Below the pieces are notes generated by a model that worked only from the letters and a program-made list of their open reading frames with translations, ran no database searches and had not been told where the DNA came from. A stretch of 22,801 nt of DNA. It comes from CAJQND01 sp051010055 (GTDB taxonomy: Bacteria > Pseudomonadota > Alphaproteobacteria > Rhizobiales > CAJQND01). A program made the position numbers and the translations under genes. Positions 1-7,423 of the stretch are shown here, one piece after another (positions within the stretch are counted from its first letter, which is position 1; each line of letters begins with the position of its first letter). The DNA lies in assembly GCA_051010055.1 (NCBI GenBank), contig JBPCVY010000223.1, forward strand, positions 1 to 22,801, given 5' to 3'.

Positions 1-1
1 C

Positions 2-667
2 GCCGGGCACGAGATGGACTATTTATTGAACGGGCCCTTGCGTTCGCTCGAAATCGGCGTTGAAGCCCACTTGGTTGAGGAACTGGGGTGGCACGTTAAC
101 GGCGAACCGGTCCGGTCTGTTATTGAAGGCAGATTGAACCAACTTACAGCCGTGTGTTGGAGTGCCAGTTTAGCACTCTCCTCTGGTTTCAGATCAGCAC
201 CCTTGGATGATAAACGAACGTTGAAATCATACTGGCGCGAGAGGGTTTTAACAGCTCTTGAACCCGTACTTGAACCGTGGTTGGCTGGCAGCAGGCCGGC
301 ATATTCAATCGAAAGTTCCCGCTCAGCCCAACACAACATTGTTAGATCAGCGGCTTCATTCTTCGAGGCGTGCCGGGCAGATGATGGATTTGAAGCCGAC
401 CGGTTAGCAGCAACTTTGGGAATTTCGCGCCGGACGCTTTTCCGGGCGTTCAGAACCACACTCGGTATAGGCCCAAGGCGTTTCTTTGAACTGAAGCGAC
501 TCCATGCTCTGCGGTCACGGTTAAAGTGCTGTTCTCCTGACGAGACGACTGTTACCGCATGTGCGCACGCGGAAGGATTTGCTGAACTCGGCAGGTTATC
601 GGGCATTTACCGTAAGCATTTCGGTGAAAACCCGAGTGATACACTGAAAAAGCATTTCCAACTCTGA
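2..667 (+). CDS. AraC-family transcriptional regulator (C-terminal part, cut by window edge)
   Basis: The reading frame is open to the left edge, so the start lies outside the window; about 221 residues are visible. The last ~85 residues form a typical double helix-turn-helix AraC/XylS domain, with first recognition-helix region ISRRTLFRAFR and second HTH around GFAELGRLSGIYRKHFG. The part before it (LEIGVEAHLVEELGW and onward) matches the middle of the second AraC-type regulator at 2213-3159 (LEITMEKSLVEELGW), and the two DNA-binding domains align without gaps, so they are paralogues. It ends 60 bp before the convergent ureohydrolase gene. Control of that gene is inferred from position and from the paralogue on its other side. 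The ligand is unknown. The family call is secure. Confidence 0.9.
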   Translation, partial: AGHEMDYLLNGPLRSLEIGVEAHLVEELGWHVNGEPVRSVIEGRLNQLTAVCWSASLALSSGFRSAPLDDKRTLKSYWRERVLTALEPVLEPWLAGSRPAYSIESSRSAQHNIVRSAASFFEACRADDGFEADRLAATLGISRRTLFRAFRTTLGIGPRRFFELKRLHALRSRLKCCSPDETTVTACAHAEGFAELGRLSGIYRKHFGENPSDTLKKHFQL

Positions 668-727
668 AGATGCAAAATTGTGCGCAAACCGCCAATCGGG
701 CCGAAGCAACTGGAAGTGCATTATCTG

Positions 728-1995
728 TCACTTATGATCCAGCGCAATTGGCGCAATGTAGTCCGGATCGGTTATGCCCTTCTTCCGTGCAGCCATGCCA
801 GCAAGGGTTACCCGCATCAGGCGGTTGACCATCAAGCCGGTATTGTAGTGCCTGTCATCAAGCAGTGGTGAATATTCCACGAAATCGATCCCGATAATCT
901 CGTTCTGGATTGCCAGGCCACGCAGCATGATCAGCATCTGGATGGCATTAAGCCCGCCAGGTTCCGGATTGGATGTGCCTGGAACATGCGGGCTGTCGAG
1001 AACGTCGATATCGACCGAAATGTAAAGCTTTTTACCCTTGAGTTCACTCTTGATCGCGCCCCAAACTGTATCAAAGCCTTTGCGCTCGAACTCCGCCATA
1101 TAGTGGTACTGATCTCCAATATCGCGAATGAATTTCATCAGTTTGTCGCTATGATAGGGGCTGCGGATGCCGATATCGTGCAAATCCTCTCCCTTCACCC
1201 ACCCTTGCTCATAAGCAAATCGGCGCGCTCGCGCTCCGTGGGTGAACACGCCGAAGGTCTTGGTTTTGTCTTCCATGTCGAAATGGGCATCGAAATGCAC
1301 CATCGCGAAGTTTTTTGACCATAGTGGTTCACCAGCGCCATAATCATTGCGACTTGCGTGCCATGGTCGCCGCCGATAGCCATCGGTATGGCGCCACCAT
1401 CAAGTATTTCTTTCACTACCAGCGACTGGTTAGCGAAATTGTGGACCATGAGTGTCGGGTTCTGATTGGCATTGCCATAGTCGATCACATTCAATGTTTT
1501 GAAGTAATCCATATTCAAATGCATATCGTGGCCGGTCTCGGCATGGTCATAACTGCGGATCAGCCGCAAATGGTTTGCAGCCCATTGGGTTCCGCCGGTG
1601 GGCTGAAACCATGACGGCAATCCGACAATGGCAACATCCACGTTGCCAGCTTTCAGATCTTCGGTTGTGAGGGCAACGGGCAGGCCCATATAGGTGGGAA
1701 AGCCATTAATGCCTGATACTGCCTCGTAGCGCTGCAGGTTGATCGGCCCTGGATCGTGCTTGGGATCGGCGCTGCGGTCGCGGCGGCGGTAATAGATATC
1801 CCAACCATCGTCGAGCTTCATGATGTTGGGATTACTCGGATCGCGCCAGGGCTGCATGGCGGCGGGCATTCCGTCAACAAGCGGGCTTTTGCTCAAATCA
1901 GGCGCTGGCGTTTCTTGCCCAACTGATGGAGTTGGGAGGCATGTAAAGGAGAATAACGCAGCTGCGCATAAGATATCTCTGGCTATAATTTTCAT
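728..1995 (-). pseudogene. Exported arginase/agmatinase-family ureohydrolase, frameshifted
   Basis: Mn-dependent ureohydrolases cleave guanidino compounds (arginine, agmatine, guanidinobutyrate) to urea and an amine; the substrate here is not clear. The start at 1995 is chosen because GGGAGGA lies 6 nt upstream and a signal peptide follows (residues 1-27, hydrophobic core CAAALFSF, likely cleavage near SVGQ), so export to the periplasm is predicted. The metal motif GGDHG lies near residue 205; DAHFD (near 234) and SVDIDVLD (near 327) follow, so all six metal ligands are present. They sit in two frames: the frame breaks at a run of six T (1311-1316 on +). One extra base restores the sequence around NFAMVHFDAHFD and gives about 422 residues. 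This is either a recent pseudogene or a homopolymer error. It is divergent from one AraC-type gene and convergent with its paralogue. Confidence 0.82.
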
Positions 1996-2020
1996 CTCGA
2001 TCCTCCCGCTCGATAAGTGC

Positions 2021-2040
2021 TTTGCCTTTTTTGTGGCAAA
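2021..2040 (-). promoter_or_regulatory. Inverted repeat in the ureohydrolase leader
   Basis: TTTGCC and GGCAAA form 6-bp arms around an 8-nt T-rich loop, 26 bp upstream of the ureohydrolase ATG. It could be an operator or a small leader hairpin. Only the symmetry is visible. Confidence 0.25.
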
Positions 2041-2061
2041 AGGCATCTTGCAAACTCTGGC

Positions 2062-2194
2062 ACCGCTTGAAGTGTGCGTCTGTGCAGATAGTGCAGGTTT
2101 TTGTAGGATTTGCCGGATGGTGAAACCGTACCGCTTGACGGCCACAGCCATCCATTCGAAAATTGCTCTATTCCGGGAAACCGCTTGCGCTTGA
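2062..2194. repeat. Three direct repeats of ACCGCTTG, candidate AraC-type half-sites
   Basis: The octamer ACCGCTTG occurs at 2062-2069, 2130-2137 and 2180-2187, all in the same orientation. The first two extend to ACCGCTTGA, and the third is followed directly by CGCTTGA. All lie in the 217-bp divergent space between the ureohydrolase start (1995) and the AraC-type start (2213). AraC-family proteins typically bind direct repeats, so these are plausible half-sites for one or both neighbouring regulators. The spacing (68 and 50 bp) is wider than in the classic araI site, so the assignment is tentative. Confidence 0.35.
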
Positions 2195-2200
2195 GCCACT

Positions 2201-2206
2201 GGGAGG
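2201..2206 (+). promoter_or_regulatory. Strong Shine-Dalgarno GGGAGG fixing a TTG start
   Basis: GGGAGG lies 6 nt before the TTG at 2213, ideal spacing. No ATG in this frame is similarly placed, so this site decides the start of the second AraC-type regulator. Confidence 0.7.
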
Positions 2207-2212
2207 CTGGGA

Positions 2213-3159
2213 TTGGCTACGTGCGGAACATATACCGTTGACCTTGCCAATGCTGACGAGCTTGCTGCATTCTACCGGAGCCTGACCAGCACCAACACAA
2301 CCTTCAGCCAATTATCGCCTGGCCCTTCGCGGTTTCATGCCCGCACACTCGAGCTCGACCGGATCTCGATAAGTTGGATTACGTCGTCAGGGTGCCATTT
2401 CTGGCACGATTTGATGATTGAGGGCGGGTGGCGGTTTGCCTTTGCCACGGGTTCTGAGGGAACATTGCGTCTGAACGGGCAGGAACTGTCCTACGCAGAT
2501 GCTCAACTTTTGCAGTCGGGTGAGGAAAACATCTTTGTAACCAGCGGCGCCTATTCCACCCTTGAGATAACAATGGAAAAATCTCTGGTTGAGGAGCTCG
2601 GATGGAGTTCGAGTGCAGGCCAACTCCGGCGTATTCAAGAAACCCAGCTGGGTGCACTGCAAATGCTGTGTGAAACGGCCTATTCTGACATTTCAGGGAA
2701 CTCGCGAGCCCGTGCTCCTGGCACTGAAATGCGCTGGCAGAGTGTTTTGCTTGAGCATCTTGAACAGGCGCTCGGGCCTTGGCTTCATGGCGGAGAAGAT
2801 GATGAAAATGCTCGCCGGATCCAGCGCAGTCATCGCATTCTGAAGGAAATGCACGAAAATTATTTTGATGAAAGCGGCTTTAGCTTTTTAAACATAGATG
2901 CTCTGGCCGGGCGCACGGCATATCGCGCCGGACGCTCTTTGCGGCGTTCCGCGCCGAACTTGGATTCGGCCCGTATAAGTTTATGGAACTGAGGCGTCTG
3001 AATGCTTTGAGAAACAGGCTTTTGCATGCAGATCCGGAAGAAACGACCGTTGCATGCCTATCAAATGAGATAGGTTTCAGCGAACTGGGCCGCACCGCGG
3101 TTACTTACCGCAAGCTGTTCTGTGAACCACCGAGCGCAAGCCTCCGCAGAAGCGCTTAG
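2213..3159 (+). pseudogene. AraC-family transcriptional regulator, frameshifted in the DNA-binding domain
   Basis: It starts at TTG 2213. Residues 1-230 hold an AraC-type sensor region, including GTLRLNGQELSYADAQLL and LEITMEKSLVEELGW. The uninterrupted frame stops at 2992, but the family sequence continues one frame over (ISRRTLFAAFRAELGFG to the TAG at 3157-3159). One missing base near 2919/2920, in the first HTH, explains the break; repaired length is about 315 residues, normal for the family. The distal part keeps the second HTH (GFSELGRTAVTYRKLF) and aligns gap-free with the regulator at the left edge. As read, the protein loses its DNA-binding domain. There is no homopolymer at the break, so slippage is a weaker explanation here than at the ureohydrolase. 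It probably regulates the divergent ureohydrolase (inferred). Confidence 0.85.
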
Positions 3160-3452
3160 CAACATCAAGTTTCTAAATTTTCGGACAAGTTAATCCAAGG
3201 TGCTTCATTGTCGAACATTGCAATATTTGCATCCTCGACGACTCTTCCGGGCAACCAAAGTGCGCCAGCGGCAAGACCTATTTCACAAGATTGTCCATTT
3301 CTTGCCTGAATGATGAGAAAGGATCGCGCGCAGCAGAAGATGCAACTTAGTTTTCTGTTCTGGTGGCTGGGGGCTTCTTTTTGCTTCTAGTCAAGAGCTT
3401 ACCTCTACAATTGTCTTTATGGCTCATAATTGAAAACGCTTTGATGGTCAGC

Positions 3453-4490
3453 ATGAACAAAACCGGCTCACATTGTGTGGCGATTGGCGAAGGAAGGTGC
3501 CAGGCAACGGCGCAGCTTGGCAAACGGGTTTTGCACATCGCTGCTGCCGGGTTTCTTATGTTGATAGTGGCGGACAAAAAATCCCTGGCGGGCAAATGTA
3601 CGACAGCAAGCTATAAAAGCTCGGATGATGGTTCCCTGCAGCTTTGCGCGGAAAGCGATTATATTTTTGCCAAAGGTATTATTGGCGAAGGGTCTGCTTT
3701 GAAGCTCGCGCAAACATTGCTGCGGTACCCCAAAACGAAAACCATCTTTTTGCAAAGCGGTGGCGGGCTTGCGGCGGAAGGGGCGCAGATGGGCGAGCTT
3801 GTGCGCAAGCTGGGCCTTCAAACTGCCGTTAACGGGATGTGTGCTTCATCTTGCGTTCTGGTTTATCTCGGCGGAGTTAAACGGTTCAAGACCAGGAGAG
3901 CAAAGCTGGGCTTTCACCGCGCTGCAGCTCTTGCCGACATTTCCGACAAAGAACGCGCAGAGCTGATGTCTGAAATGCTGCCGCAGTTAAAAGCGTACTT
4001 CGCAGAAATGGGTGCACGGCCTGAAGCACTTGAACCTGCCTGGAAACGCTCAATCTTCAATATGTACTGGTATTCAACCAAAGAACTGAAGAAGTGGAAC
4101 ATTGCCACAGATTATCGCGGAAAAACGCCGGCGCCGCCGAACCAGCCGACTGATATCGTGCAGAGTACCACTGTTGGCTCGAAAATGCCGTGTGCCATGA
4201 TGGGCGACTTCGTCAAGGAGTGGAACAAACGCAACTCGAAGCGCTGGCTGGATGCGGCAACTCAGTCAAAATGGGCAACGGTGAACTGTGCTGAAAGCCG
4301 GGTGCGGTTCCGTTATTATCTCAAGGCGGCGAAAAACCGGTTGTCAAAGAAAAACCAGGCAAGGTCCGGCCATGAGGTTTTTTGTGATGACGGTTTCTTG
4401 CGCGAACAGATGAAATATGGCTGGCAGATCTGGTTCCACGTGGATTTCAGGGACAAGAAAAGCCGCGCCATCATTGTCAGCTGTAAATGA
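3453..4490 (+). CDS. Periplasmic ClpP/crotonase-fold protein (COG3904-like)
   Basis: The protein has about 345 residues from this start. A basic stretch followed by a hydrophobic segment (residues 26-39) and LAGKC looks like a long signal peptide or N-terminal anchor. The core resembles ClpP-fold periplasmic proteins: SGGG (102-105, oxyanion region), MCASSCVLVY (129-138, candidate nucleophile Ser132 or Ser133) and GFHR (His155). The C-terminal ~120 residues have no fold I recognise. Substrate and function are unknown; a serine-hydrolase role is inferred from the motifs. The start is uncertain: the frame is open from ATG 3363, with another ATG at 3444, and none has a good Shine-Dalgarno site. 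It is convergent with the small secreted protein gene, 34 bp between stops. The 293 bp upstream (3160-3452) show no other gene. Confidence 0.65.
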   Translation: MNKTGSHCVAIGEGRCQATAQLGKRVLHIAAAGFLMLIVADKKSLAGKCTTASYKSSDDGSLQLCAESDYIFAKGIIGEGSALKLAQTLLRYPKTKTIFLQSGGGLAAEGAQMGELVRKLGLQTAVNGMCASSCVLVYLGGVKRFKTRRAKLGFHRAAALADISDKERAELMSEMLPQLKAYFAEMGARPEALEPAWKRSIFNMYWYSTKELKKWNIATDYRGKTPAPPNQPTDIVQSTTVGSKMPCAMMGDFVKEWNKRNSKRWLDAATQSKWATVNCAESRVRFRYYLKAAKNRLSKKNQARSGHEVFCDDGFLREQMKYGWQIWFHVDFRDKKSRAIIVSCK

Positions 4491-4524
4491 TGTGCACGCC
4501 GGTCAAACTGTATTTGCAAGCTAG

Positions 4525-4899
4525 CTAGTCGTCGACGAGAATTTTCTTAACCGATTCATCAACAATTCCAGCAAGAAGGGCGTGTTTGTCTTCCGCGCAG
4601 CCTTCCTTCAGCATTTCAATAAAACGGGCTTTGATCTCCTTTTTCTCAGCATCGTCAAGTTTGTAGCTGGTAATGTCGATTTGCCGGTTGTGCAGGGAAA
4701 CGCCAACCATCAGGCGCACCACATTCAAAATGCGCTCTTCGTCTTTGCCGGCTTCATCAACAAGGCTGGCACAGCTGTAGTGCATTATGGGAGCTGCGTT
4801 GCGGAGATAGTTTTGAAGGGCATTATCGGCCCCCGCTGACGTGCACAGGGAAATCAAAATGCCGGTGCATGCGACCGCACCAAATAGGGAGTGCTTCAT
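4525..4899 (-). CDS. Small secreted protein of unknown function
   Basis: The product has 124 residues. It begins with a clear Sec signal peptide (FGAVACTGILISLCTSAGA, cleavage near residue 24), so it is predicted to be periplasmic. The mature part is helical and charged, with two cysteines (in YSCASL and KEGCAED) that could form a disulfide. I recognise no family. GAGGAAC lies 8 nt before the ATG. It sits 33 bp downstream of the glycine-zipper gene on the same strand, so the two may be co-transcribed. Function not assigned. Confidence 0.72.
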   Translation of the reverse strand: MKHSLFGAVACTGILISLCTSAGADNALQNYLRNAAPIMHYSCASLVDEAGKDEERILNVVRLMVGVSLHNRQIDITSYKLDDAEKKEIKARFIEMLKEGCAEDKHALLAGIVDESVKKILVDD

Positions 4900-4932
4900 A
4901 ACGAAACGTTCCTCATAAATTAGATGAGCGAT

Positions 4933-5181
4933 TTAGTTTTTATATCTGTTATTGTTTTTCTTTTGCTCTTTTCGATCATGTTTCACGATGCCACCAACAA
5001 GAGCACCCGAAATTGCGCCAATTGCGGCTCCGGTCCCGCCACCAGCAATTGCACCGATACCAGCGCCAATTGCGGCACCTTTCAATGGCTCGTTGTTGGC
5101 GTTTGCCGGTGTCGTCAAGGCAATGGCGCTTGCCAGCACAACACCAAACGCAAGTGTTGTTGCTTTTCTATTTGCTATCAT
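4933..5181 (-). CDS. Glycine-zipper small envelope protein
   Basis: The product has 82 residues from this start. The first 27 residues form a standard signal peptide ending TTPANA. The next part is a run of glycine-zipper repeats (GAAIGAGIGAIAGGG and GAAIGAISGALVGG), as in small outer-membrane or membrane-associated proteins of the YMGG/Gly-zipper type. The tail is strongly basic (KHDRKEQKKNNNRYKN). An ATG at 5214 is also in frame; 5181 is preferred because it places the signal peptide at the N terminus, with GGGAG 11 nt upstream. It probably heads a two-gene transcript with the small secreted protein. A structural envelope role is inferred. Confidence 0.7.
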   Translation of the reverse strand: MIANRKATTLAFGVVLASAIALTTPANANNEPLKGAAIGAGIGAIAGGGTGAAIGAISGALVGGIVKHDRKEQKKNNNRYKN

Positions 5182-5386
5182 CGTTTGCTCAACTCCCAGA
5201 ATAATCGAGCGCATAGAAGGAAACGCTCCATCAATATTTCAGCGGATGAAAAATATACTAGCGAAAAGTAACGGTAGGGAAAATAAAGAAACCAAAATAT
5301 GCGGAAAAAGCGTTTGTGAGGGAAGTGTTAGTCGTTAGGTGAGAACGGACTATTGCCGAAAACTGGAAGAGGGGGCGTTTTTCGGT

Positions 5387-5392
5387 TATAAT
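5387..5392 (+). promoter_or_regulatory. Perfect -10 hexamer TATAAT just before a start codon
   Basis: TATAAT ends 5 nt before the ATG at 5398, so transcription would begin at or next to the start codon. I see no good -35 hexamer at 16-18 nt and no well-placed Shine-Dalgarno; the GA-rich GGAAGAGGGGG run is over 20 nt away. A leaderless mRNA is possible. Confidence 0.35.
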
Positions 5393-5397
5393 ATTGT

Positions 5398-5829
5398 ATG
5401 GCTAGTCTGAGCGTCTGGATCAGGGAGCAGTTTAGCCGCCAAGTTGTTGTTCATGTTCCCACTGAAGAGGAACGACGCAACCGGGAAGAAACGCTAAACG
5501 CCATTTATCTGGTTGGTGCGGCAATCGTTTCGGCTGATGGAATTGTCAACCGGGGCGAAATCGCCGCAGCAGAACAAGTGGGCGCTTTATTATTTGAAGA
5601 TTTTGACAATGAGAAATTCCGCCAGGCGTGCGGGACGGTTACAGATGCCCCCACATTTCTTGCCCATGTTGATGAACTCGCCGGAAAGCTGACGGAAAGA
5701 AATAAGCGTTTGATTTTTGCCTATCTCCACCGGATTGCCACCTCTGATGGCAATTTGGCAAATTCCGAAACCGATATACTCTCCTATATCCGGACAAAAT
5801 GGGGCATCGGAATGGACAACAAGGGTTAG
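5398..5829 (+). CDS. TerB-like (tellurite-resistance TerB fold) cytosolic protein
   Basis: The product has 143 residues with no signal peptide. Residues 30-140 look like the all-helical TerB/DnaJ-associated fold: an acidic loop in AIVSADGIVNRGE (about 42-54) and a second in HRIATSDGNLANSE (about 111-124), the pattern of two pseudo-repeated helical halves with conserved Asp/Glu. Family members are implicated in stress responses or metal binding, but the exact role is unknown. It is a single gene. Its TAG overlaps the TAA of the convergent last operon gene in the four bases TTAG at 5826-5829. Start choice rests on the first ATG, directly after TATAAT. Confidence 0.65.
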   Translation: MASLSVWIREQFSRQVVVHVPTEEERRNREETLNAIYLVGAAIVSADGIVNRGEIAAAEQVGALLFEDFDNEKFRQACGTVTDAPTFLAHVDELAGKLTERNKRLIFAYLHRIATSDGNLANSETDILSYIRTKWGIGMDNKG

Positions 5830-7418
5830 TTGCGCAGTTTGAATCGTTGAATTTTGCCAGATTCATTGCGCGGAATTTTGTCTGTAAACTCAATATGCCG
5901 GGGATACTTGTAGGGCGCGATTTCAGCGCGCACATGTGCCTGAAGTTCTGTGGCAAATGCTTGCACATCGTCACGGCGATTTTTCGGAACGATGTAAGCT
6001 GCAACAATGTGACCCCGTTCAACATCAGGTGCGGCGATTACGGCGCATTCTGAAACATCTTCATGGGTTAGAAGGGCGTTTTCGACTTCGGCTGCTGAAA
6101 TATTGTAGCCAGCGGATATTATCATGTCATCGGAACGGGCGTGATAAGCCACATAGCCGTCTGCATCGATTGAGCAAACGTCTCCGGTAATGTTCCAGCC
6201 ATTTTGTACGTAATCAATTTGCCGCTCATCATCCAGGTAGCGGCAACCGGTTGGCCCTTTCACCGCAAGGCGGCCAAGTTCTCCGGGCTCAAGCTGTGCA
6301 CCATCATCACCGAGTATGATTGCCTCATACCCGGGTAAGGGCGTGCCGATGAAGCCTTTGCGGATTTCGGCGCCGGTAGAACCGATGAAAGCATGCAGAA
6401 GTTCGGTGGAACCAAGCACTTCGGTGAGGCTAAGGCTGGTTTTCTGGCGCCACTCTTCACCAACGGGCATTGGTAATGCCTCGCCGGAGGATACCGCCAG
6501 GCGCAAGCTTCTGGTTTGCGCGTTGCCGGCAAGGCGCGCCATCTGCTGGTAAAATGTGGGAACCGTGAAACAAACAGTTGCCCCATATTCACCAATCGCT
6601 GAAAGAAGCTGTTCTGGCGTATAACGCGGCAGAAGAATTGATGAGGCCCCTGCATAAAGCGGAAAAAGCATGAGCCCACCCAAACCGAAGGTGAAGGCCA
6701 GCGGTGACGTGCCAATGAAAATGTCAACTGGTTGCGGGGTGATAATGTGCCTGCAGAGGGTTTTGCAAATGGTGAGCACATCGCGGTGAAAATGGATTGT
6801 GGCCTTTGGTTTTCCCGTGGTGCCGGAGGTGAACCCAACCAGGGCGATATCATCAGCATTGGTTTTGCAGGCGGTAAATTCCGGCGGGTATGTCGCGGCC
6901 TTTGCGCTCAAATCATCTAAAGTAACCGCCACACATGAGGTGGAGGCCAGTTTGATTGCGGATTTCAGCTCGCAGGATAGGCTTTCCTCGCAAAAGGCAA
7001 GTTTTGGCTGCGAGATTGCAAGAATGGCAGCAAGTTCTGCCTCCCGGAGCAGCGACATAGTTGTCACCGGAATTGCACCGATTTTCTGAATTGCCAACCA
7101 AAGTACGGCAACCTCAGGCCTGTTGGCGCTTCTGATGAGAACCCGGTTACCGGAAATGATGCCGAAATCTTCCGCAAGCGCATTGGCTGTGCGGCAGACT
7201 TCATCATTCAAATCGCCATAGGAGAGGGCGCCTTGTTCACCATGGAAAGCAACCCTGTCTGCCATGGCGTCTTGGGTGTGCCTTTCCAAGAGAAAACTCA
7301 CGCAATTGAGCGGGCCTTTCTGCGGAACGCAGTCGAGGGGAACGATTTCGGGCCACTCCTCAATTGGGGGAAGGCGGTCATGGACGAACCGGTCAACTTG
7401 TCCCCCGCGGCTGCTCAT
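5826..7418 (-). CDS. Aryl-CoA ligase (benzoate/2-aminobenzoate-CoA ligase-like), copy 2
   Basis: An AMP-dependent acid:CoA ligase of 530 residues, full length for the family. Visible motifs: phosphate loop GFTSGTTGKPK (195-205), a GSTELLHAF stretch typical of benzoate-CoA ligases, GWNITGD, the hinge region SDDMIISAGYNI and the catalytic lysine in ESGKIQR (Lys522). It would activate an aromatic acid with ATP to its CoA thioester in the cytosol. It is clearly paralogous to the ligase at 9292-10917 (shared GPTGCRYL, SDDMIISAGYNI, GKIQRFKLR) but diverged enough that substrate may differ. It is last in the ten-gene operon, 5 nt after the OYE stop. No terminator follows. The exact substrate (anthranilate, benzoate or a substituted form) cannot be read from sequence. 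Confidence 0.85.
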   Translation of the reverse strand: MSSRGGQVDRFVHDRLPPIEEWPEIVPLDCVPQKGPLNCVSFLLERHTQDAMADRVAFHGEQGALSYGDLNDEVCRTANALAEDFGIISGNRVLIRSANRPEVAVLWLAIQKIGAIPVTTMSLLREAELAAILAISQPKLAFCEESLSCELKSAIKLASTSCVAVTLDDLSAKAATYPPEFTACKTNADDIALVGFTSGTTGKPKATIHFHRDVLTICKTLCRHIITPQPVDIFIGTSPLAFTFGLGGLMLFPLYAGASSILLPRYTPEQLLSAIGEYGATVCFTVPTFYQQMARLAGNAQTRSLRLAVSSGEALPMPVGEEWRQKTSLSLTEVLGSTELLHAFIGSTGAEIRKGFIGTPLPGYEAIILGDDGAQLEPGELGRLAVKGPTGCRYLDDERQIDYVQNGWNITGDVCSIDADGYVAYHARSDDMIISAGYNISAAEVENALLTHEDVSECAVIAAPDVERGHIVAAYIVPKNRRDDVQAFATELQAHVRAEIAPYKYPRHIEFTDKIPRNESGKIQRFKLRN

Positions 7419-7423
7419 TTCTG

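Noticed and set aside
1898..2155. Minus-strand open frame of 85 codons across the divergent region
   Set aside because: It overlaps the ureohydrolase N terminus in another frame, has no ribosome site and no recognisable family.
1996..2250. N-terminal extension of the ureohydrolase frame to 2250
   Set aside because: A strong Shine-Dalgarno and signal peptide at 1995 mark the true start, and the extension would cover the divergent promoter and the other gene's ribosome site.
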